Assembly: GCA_900553145.1 (NCBI GenBank)
Contig: USCL01000159.1
Span: 1-8,757 of the forward strand
Reading direction: 5' to 3'
From: an uncultured Desulfovibrio sp.
Lineage (GTDB): Bacteria > Desulfobacterota > Desulfovibrionia > Desulfovibrionales > Desulfovibrionaceae
Length of the DNA stretch: 8,757 bases
The notes beneath the pieces were generated by a model. It worked only from the letters and a program-made list of their open reading frames with translations, did not search any database and was not told where the DNA came from. Shown in pieces: positions 4,520 to 8,757 of the stretch (positions are counted from its first letter, which is position 1; each line of letters starts with the position of its first letter). The translations under genes were made by a program, and so were the position numbers.

Positions 4520-6187
4520 ATGCAGGAACTTTCAGAATATACCAAGCGGCACTGGGACGTCGTCGTCATCGGCGGCGGGGCCACGGGCGCGGGGACCTTG
4601 CGTGACCTCGCCATGCGCGGGGTCAAGGCGCTGCTGCTCGAACAGCGCGATCTCGTCCACGGCACAAGCTCCCGCTTCCACGGCCTCCTCCACAGCGGCG
4701 CGCGCTATGCCGTCAAGGACGCCGAAGCGGGCCGGGAATGCATCGAAGAGAACCGTATCCTCCGGTGCATCGGCAAGCACTGCGTCGAGGAGACCGAGGG
4801 TTTCTTCGTCCGCACGCCTGAAGACGGGGCCGAATTTGAGGCAAGCTGGGTCACGGCCTGCGGCAAGTGCGGGATCGAGGCCACCCCGCTCACCGTAAAG
4901 GAAGCCCGGGCGCTCGAACCCAACCTTGCGGACAACATCGTGTCCGTGTACCGCGTGCCCGACTCCGCCGTGGACGGCTTCCGCCTCGTCTGGCAGAACG
5001 TCCAGAACGCCGTCCGGCACGGGGCGGGCTTCCGCACGTATACGGAAGTCACCGCCATCAACAGCGCCAACGGGCAGGTCACAAGCGTGAGCGTGCGCGA
5101 CTCCCGCACCGGGCAGTCCGGCGAAATCCCTTGCAGCTTCGTGGTCAACGCCGCCGGGAGCTGGGTAGGCGGGCTGGCCCATACCGCGGGGCTCGACATC
5201 AACGTCAAGCCCGACCGCGGGACGCTGATAGCCTTCAACCACCGTTTCACCAGCCGCGTGATCAACCGGCTGCGCAAGGCGTCCGACGGCGACATCTTCG
5301 TGCCGCACGGCTCCATCACCATCCTCGGCACAACGTCCAAAAAGACCGACAAGCCCGAGGATACCGTGCCGGACACCGCCGAAGTGCATGATCTGCTCGA
5401 CATCGGGCGCGTCCTTTTCCCGGAAATCGACAGCTACCGCATCCTCCGCACCTTCGCGGGGACGCGCCCCCTGTACACCGCCGATCCGTCCGCCGAAGGC
5501 CGGGGCGCTTCCCGCAATTTTGTGGTCCTCGACCACGAAAAGGAAGGGCTCAAGGGCATGGCGACCATCTGCGGCGGCAAGCTGACCACATACCGCCTCA
5601 TGGGCGAGCGCATGGCCGACCTCGTCTGCGCCAAGCTCGGCGTGAGCGCGCCGTGCCGCACCGCCGTGGAGCCGCTGGTGGAGGACACGCCCCCGGCCCT
5701 GCTGGAACGCGCCCGCAAGGTGTTCCCGGCGCAAGGGTTGCAGCAGGCCGAATCGCGCCTCGGCGACAGCTTCGCCGCCACGGTCGAACGCCTTGAGGCC
5801 GCGCCGTGGAAAAAGGCGCTCCTCTGCGAATGCGAGCGCGTCACCATCGCGGAATTCGAGCAGATCGCTTCCGAGCCCACGTCCCACTCCCTGAACGACA
5901 TCCGCCGCCGCACCCGCATGGGCATGGGCACCTGTCAGGGCAGCTTCTGCGGCCTGCGCGGCGTCGGCGCCGTGCTCGAAGCCAAGCTGCTGCCCGCCGG
6001 GATGCAGGCCTGCGGCACCGGCGAGTGCGACGCCCTCCCCTGCGGCGCGCCGGATCTGCTCCAAAGCTTCCAGCAGGAACGCTGGTACGGCATCCGCCCG
6101 GTGCTGTGGGGCGGCGAATTGCGTGAAACCGAGCTGGCGCGCGGCATGTACGGCGCGACCCTCAACATAGACGGAGCCGACGAATGA
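4520..6187 (+). CDS. glpA: GlpA, anaerobic sn-glycerol-3-phosphate dehydrogenase subunit A
   Basis: Catalytic FAD subunit oxidising sn-glycerol 3-phosphate to dihydroxyacetone phosphate. 555 aa against about 542 in E. coli GlpA. The N-terminal Rossmann fold has VVVIGGGATGAG (14-25) and acidic E41 at the end of the second strand. The family block HGLLHSGARYAV (54-65) follows, then VVNAAGSWVG (208-217), TILGTTS (267-273) and GGKLTTYRLM (352-361). The C-terminal BFD-like domain has four cysteines for a [2Fe-2S] cluster: C436 and C438 (LCECE), C472 and C477 (GTCQGSFC). The ATG at 4520 leaves a normal short lead before the FAD fold. The frame is open back to an ATG at 4442, but that codon has no SD and sits at the predicted transcription start. 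The SD for 4520 is weak (GGGA, 4510-4513). It is the first gene of glpABC; its stop overlaps the glpB start (ATGA). GlpD, the aerobic homologue, lacks the BFD domain and the glpBC partners. Confidence 0.95.
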   Translation: MQELSEYTKRHWDVVVIGGGATGAGTLRDLAMRGVKALLLEQRDLVHGTSSRFHGLLHSGARYAVKDAEAGRECIEENRILRCIGKHCVEETEGFFVRTPEDGAEFEASWVTACGKCGIEATPLTVKEARALEPNLADNIVSVYRVPDSAVDGFRLVWQNVQNAVRHGAGFRTYTEVTAINSANGQVTSVSVRDSRTGQSGEIPCSFVVNAAGSWVGGLAHTAGLDINVKPDRGTLIAFNHRFTSRVINRLRKASDGDIFVPHGSITILGTTSKKTDKPEDTVPDTAEVHDLLDIGRVLFPEIDSYRILRTFAGTRPLYTADPSAEGRGASRNFVVLDHEKEGLKGMATICGGKLTTYRLMGERMADLVCAKLGVSAPCRTAVEPLVEDTPPALLERARKVFPAQGLQQAESRLGDSFAATVERLEAAPWKKALLCECERVTIAEFEQIASEPTSHSLNDIRRRTRMGMGTCQGSFCGLRGVGAVLEAKLLPAGMQACGTGECDALPCGAPDLLQSFQQERWYGIRPVLWGGELRETELARGMYGATLNIDGADE

Positions 6188-7473
6188 TCAAGAGAAAACC
6201 CTATGACGTCATGGTCGCCGGCGGCGGCCTTTCCGGGCTGAGCGCGGCCCTGTTCGCGGCGAAGGCCGGGAAGCGCGCGCTGCTCGTCACCAAGGGCTCC
6301 GGCGTGCTCGCCATCGGCGGCGGAACCATCGACGTGCTCGGCTACCGTTCCGACGGCACGCCCCTCTCCTCGCCGTTCGACGGTTTCGGCAGCCTCGCCC
6401 CGCGCCATCCCTACTCCATCGTGGGCGCGGAAACCGTCAAAAAGGCGCTGTCCGGCTTCCTCGAGCTCTGCGGCGAGGGCGGCTGTCCCTACCTGTGCAA
6501 CGGCGAACGCAATACCCGCGTGGTGACGGCCCTCGGCACGACCAAGCCGAGCTACCTCGTGCCGCATACCATGTCGATGCACGGGGTGGCCGAAGCGGCC
6601 AACATCTTCATCGCAGGGGTCGAGGGGCTCAAGGACTTCTCCCCCGCCCTGGTGGCGCAGGGGCTCCTGACCCGCAAGGCCTATGCGGGGAAAAACGTCG
6701 TCCCGGTCATCCTGCCGAGCCCGTTCCCGCTCCAGCGCGACCTCTCCACCCTCGATCTGGCCCGGTATCTGGACACGCCCGAGGGCATCCTCTGGCTGAG
6801 CAAGAGCCTCAACAAGCACATCGTGCGCGGCGTGCCCGGCGCGGTGTTCGTCCCCGCGATCCTCGGCACCGCCCCCAACAGCGACGTGCACAACGCCGTC
6901 AAGGATCGCACGGGGCATATCGTCAACGAGATCTCGAGCCTGCCCCCGGCGGTGACGGGGCTGCGCCTGCACGCCCTGCTCCTGCGGCTGCTCAAGAAAT
7001 ACAATGTGGATCTCATCGAGCAGTCGACCATCACCGGCTCCGTGATCGAAGGCGGCCATTGTTCCGCGCTGATCACGACCAACAACGGGCAGGAGCGCCG
7101 TTATGAGGCACGTTCCTTCATCATCGCCACGGGCGGCGTGCTCAGCGAAGGGTTTGCCATTGAGCCCCAACGCGCATGGGAGCCGATCTTCAATATCGAT
7201 CTGCCCCTGAACCCGTCGTCGTCCGAGTGGTCCATGCCGGAAGCCTACCCGGCCTGCCGCCAGACGCCGGGGACGCCCCGCCCGTCGCACGGCTTCGCGC
7301 TGCTTGGCCCGGACGTGGACGGCAAGCTCCGCCCGCTCGGCAAGGACGGCAACCCGTTGTGCGACAACGTGTTCTTCATCGGCAAGACGCTTGGCGGCTA
7401 CGACCACGCCGCTGAAAAGTCCGGCAACGGCGTCGCGCTGTCCACGGCCTTCTTTGCAGCCATGAACGCCTGA
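6184..7473 (+). CDS. glpB: GlpB, anaerobic sn-glycerol-3-phosphate dehydrogenase subunit B
   Basis: Flavoprotein-like subunit of the GlpABC complex, 429 aa against about 419 in E. coli. In the known enzyme GlpA and GlpB form the soluble catalytic dimer that GlpC ties to the membrane; GlpB is thought to hold a flavin and help electron flow from GlpA to GlpC. The start has the dinucleotide-binding motif VAGGGLSGLSAAL (11-23), followed by GSGVLAIGGGTIDVLG (38-53). The C-terminus has the flavin-fold closing motif GKTLGGYDHAAEKSGNG (400-416). The ATG overlaps the glpA stop by 4 bp, with GGAG 7 nt upstream inside glpA, so translation is probably coupled. No lesions are seen. Confidence 0.93.
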   Translation: MIKRKPYDVMVAGGGLSGLSAALFAAKAGKRALLVTKGSGVLAIGGGTIDVLGYRSDGTPLSSPFDGFGSLAPRHPYSIVGAETVKKALSGFLELCGEGGCPYLCNGERNTRVVTALGTTKPSYLVPHTMSMHGVAEAANIFIAGVEGLKDFSPALVAQGLLTRKAYAGKNVVPVILPSPFPLQRDLSTLDLARYLDTPEGILWLSKSLNKHIVRGVPGAVFVPAILGTAPNSDVHNAVKDRTGHIVNEISSLPPAVTGLRLHALLLRLLKKYNVDLIEQSTITGSVIEGGHCSALITTNNGQERRYEARSFIIATGGVLSEGFAIEPQRAWEPIFNIDLPLNPSSSEWSMPEAYPACRQTPGTPRPSHGFALLGPDVDGKLRPLGKDGNPLCDNVFFIGKTLGGYDHAAEKSGNGVALSTAFFAAMNA

Positions 7474-7480
7474 GGTGCGT

Positions 7481-8710
7481 ATGAAACCTATTGAAACTGT
7501 GGATAAATGTACGACCTGCTCGACCTGCGTCGCCTATTGCCCCGTCACCAAAGCGACGCGGGCTTTCAAGGGGCCGAAGCTGACCGGGCCTTCATCCGAG
7601 CGCTTCCGCCTGTATGATGAAACCGGCGGCGGCGAAATCTCGGAAATCGAAGCGCTGGACTACTGTTCCAACTGCAAGAACTGCGACATCGCCTGCCCGT
7701 CCGGGGTCAAGATTTCGACCCTCAACATGCTGGCCCGCGCGGAATACTGCAAGCGGCACCGGCCGCCGCTGCGCGACTGGGTGCTGTCCCACGGCCGCAT
7801 GCTCGGCAGGCTGGCCCGCAAATTCCCGGGCTGGCTGGTCAATGTCGGCTCAACCAACGCGCTGACCCGGCTCATCCTCGACAAGTTCGGCGTGGACGCC
7901 CGCGCGCCCATGCCCGTGTTCGTGCCCCGGAGCTTCACGGAGTGGATGGGCGATCACAACGCCATGCTCACGGCTTCGGATCGCGCCCGCCTCACCAAGA
8001 AAGCCGTCTTCTTCCCCGGCTGCTACGTGAACGATTATGACCCGCAGACCGGCAAGGATCTCGTCTTCATGCTCGAAAAGGCGGGGTATGAGGTCATTGT
8101 GCCCGAGTTCGAGTGCTGCGGCCTTCCGATGGTGGCGAACGGCTTCTTCGACGATGCCCGCGCCGCCGCAGGCCGGAACGTGGATACGCTCGCCGCCCTC
8201 GTCTCGTCCGGGAGCGTGCCCGTCCTGACCGTCTGCCCGAGCTGCCAGCTCATGCTCAAGCAGGAGTACGCCGAATACTTCCCCGAGCTCGGCAAGCATG
8301 CGGACATCGTCCCGCACGTGCAGGACGCCTGCGAGTTCCTCATCGGCCTCATCGAATCCGGCGAACTCGGTATCGACGCCCGCGAGGATGCCACGAAGCT
8401 GGTCTATCATGCGCCCTGCCACCTGCGCGCGCAGGGCATCGGCAAGCCGGGCCTCGATCTGCTCCGCATGGCTTCCGCCAACGTCGAGGACGCCCGTTCC
8501 GGCTGCTGCGGCATTTCCGGCAGCTACGGCTTCAAGAAGGAAAAATATGACGTGGCGGCCTCGGTCGGGTCGGATCTGTTCAAGGCCGTCAAGGACAGCG
8601 CCGCCGAGTACTGCGTCACCGAGTGCGGCACCTGCCGCCTCCAGATTTCACATCACACGAAGCTCCCGTCCATGCATCCGATTTCGTGGCTGAGGAAGCT
8701 GGTGAAGTAG
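7481..8710 (+). CDS. glpC: GlpC, anaerobic sn-glycerol-3-phosphate dehydrogenase iron-sulfur subunit C
   Basis: Membrane-associated electron-transfer subunit passing electrons from GlpAB to the (mena)quinone pool; 409 aa against about 396 in E. coli. Two ferredoxin-type [4Fe-4S] motifs lie at C10-C13-C16-C20-P and C62-C65-C68-C72-P. Two complete CCG (HdrB/cysteine-rich) domains follow: C181, C212-C213-G, C252-x-x-C255, and C313, C342-C343-G, C382-x-x-C385. No transmembrane helix is evident, so attachment is presumably peripheral. A GTG at 7475 is in frame but overlaps the SD; the ATG at 7481 is preferred because GAGG (7472-7475) lies 5 nt before it. glpC begins 7 bp after the glpB stop and is last in the operon. 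The same cluster-plus-CCG layout occurs in other lactate, glycolate and heterodisulfide oxidoreductase subunits; the position after glpAB settles the identity. Confidence 0.94.
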   Translation: MKPIETVDKCTTCSTCVAYCPVTKATRAFKGPKLTGPSSERFRLYDETGGGEISEIEALDYCSNCKNCDIACPSGVKISTLNMLARAEYCKRHRPPLRDWVLSHGRMLGRLARKFPGWLVNVGSTNALTRLILDKFGVDARAPMPVFVPRSFTEWMGDHNAMLTASDRARLTKKAVFFPGCYVNDYDPQTGKDLVFMLEKAGYEVIVPEFECCGLPMVANGFFDDARAAAGRNVDTLAALVSSGSVPVLTVCPSCQLMLKQEYAEYFPELGKHADIVPHVQDACEFLIGLIESGELGIDAREDATKLVYHAPCHLRAQGIGKPGLDLLRMASANVEDARSGCCGISGSYGFKKEKYDVAASVGSDLFKAVKDSAAEYCVTECGTCRLQISHHTKLPSMHPISWLRKLVK

Positions 8711-8728
8711 AAAAGCTTGGAGGGGGCG

Positions 8729-8757
8729 GGGGAAACTTAAAAAAAGAAAGTTTCCCC
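8729..8757 (+). terminator. glpABC terminator hairpin (reaches window end)
   Basis: GGGGAAACTT (8729-8738) and AAGTTTCCCC (8748-8757) form a perfect 10-bp stem around a 9-nt A-rich loop, 18 bp after the glpC stop. The window ends with the stem, so a following T-run cannot be seen. Confidence 0.6.

Noticed and set aside
4532..6064. Long minus-strand open frame opposite glpA (about 510 codons)
   Set aside because: Low-complexity Ala/Gly/Asp-rich translation typical of the antisense of a GC-rich gene; glpA on the plus strand is unmistakable.
5935..7407. Long minus-strand open frame opposite glpA/glpB (about 490 codons)
   Set aside because: Same reason: a codon-bias shadow of glpB with no recognisable domain.
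1..8757. tRNA, rRNA, CRISPR arrays or insertion sequences
   Set aside because: No cloverleaf-like sequences, regularly spaced repeats, transposase genes or terminal inverted repeats were seen.

Overview
The window looks like chromosomal DNA of a high-GC sulfate- or sulfite-reducing member of the Desulfovibrionaceae (Desulfovibrio/Bilophila-like). This rests on gene content, above all the TunR-type regulator next to modA and modBC, and on the G-rich hairpin terminators. No rRNA or other taxonomic marker is present, so the placement is an inference.

Left part (about 1-4400) is a molybdate/tungstate uptake locus split into three transcription units. modA (periplasmic oxyanion-binding protein, minus strand) is divergent from a plus-strand gene, called tunR here, that joins a degenerate tyrosine-recombinase domain to two Mop/TOBE oxyanion-binding domains. 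tunR converges on modC (ATPase, minus), which overlaps the end of modB (permease, minus) by one base. ModC has no C-terminal TOBE domain, so in this locus oxyanion sensing seems to sit in TunR. tunR also has a near-optimal internal ribosome-binding site and ATG exactly at the domain boundary. Use of this start would yield a free 139-residue di-Mop protein (molbindin/ModG-like) from the same gene; this is the most interesting observation in the window.

The 284-bp convergent gap between tunR and modC is filled with hairpins, including two convincing terminators. The roughly 630-bp divergent gap between modB and glpA has no convincing gene. It holds a tandem pair of small palindromes, a block shared with the modA leader, and a possible SD-sequestering hairpin with an 8-codon leader ORF in front of modB. 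On the glp side it has a sigma70-like promoter overlapped by a Rex-like inverted repeat.

Right part (about 4400-8757) is glpABC, the three-subunit anaerobic sn-glycerol-3-phosphate dehydrogenase, in one tight operon (4-bp glpA/glpB overlap, 7-bp glpB/glpC gap) closed by a hairpin cut by the window edge. GlpA carries FAD and a BFD-type [2Fe-2S] motif, GlpB is the second flavoprotein-like subunit, and GlpC has two [4Fe-4S] motifs and two complete CCG domains that pass electrons to the membrane quinone pool. No glpK, glpF or dedicated glp regulator lies in the window. The two halves are divergent neighbours and need not be functionally linked.
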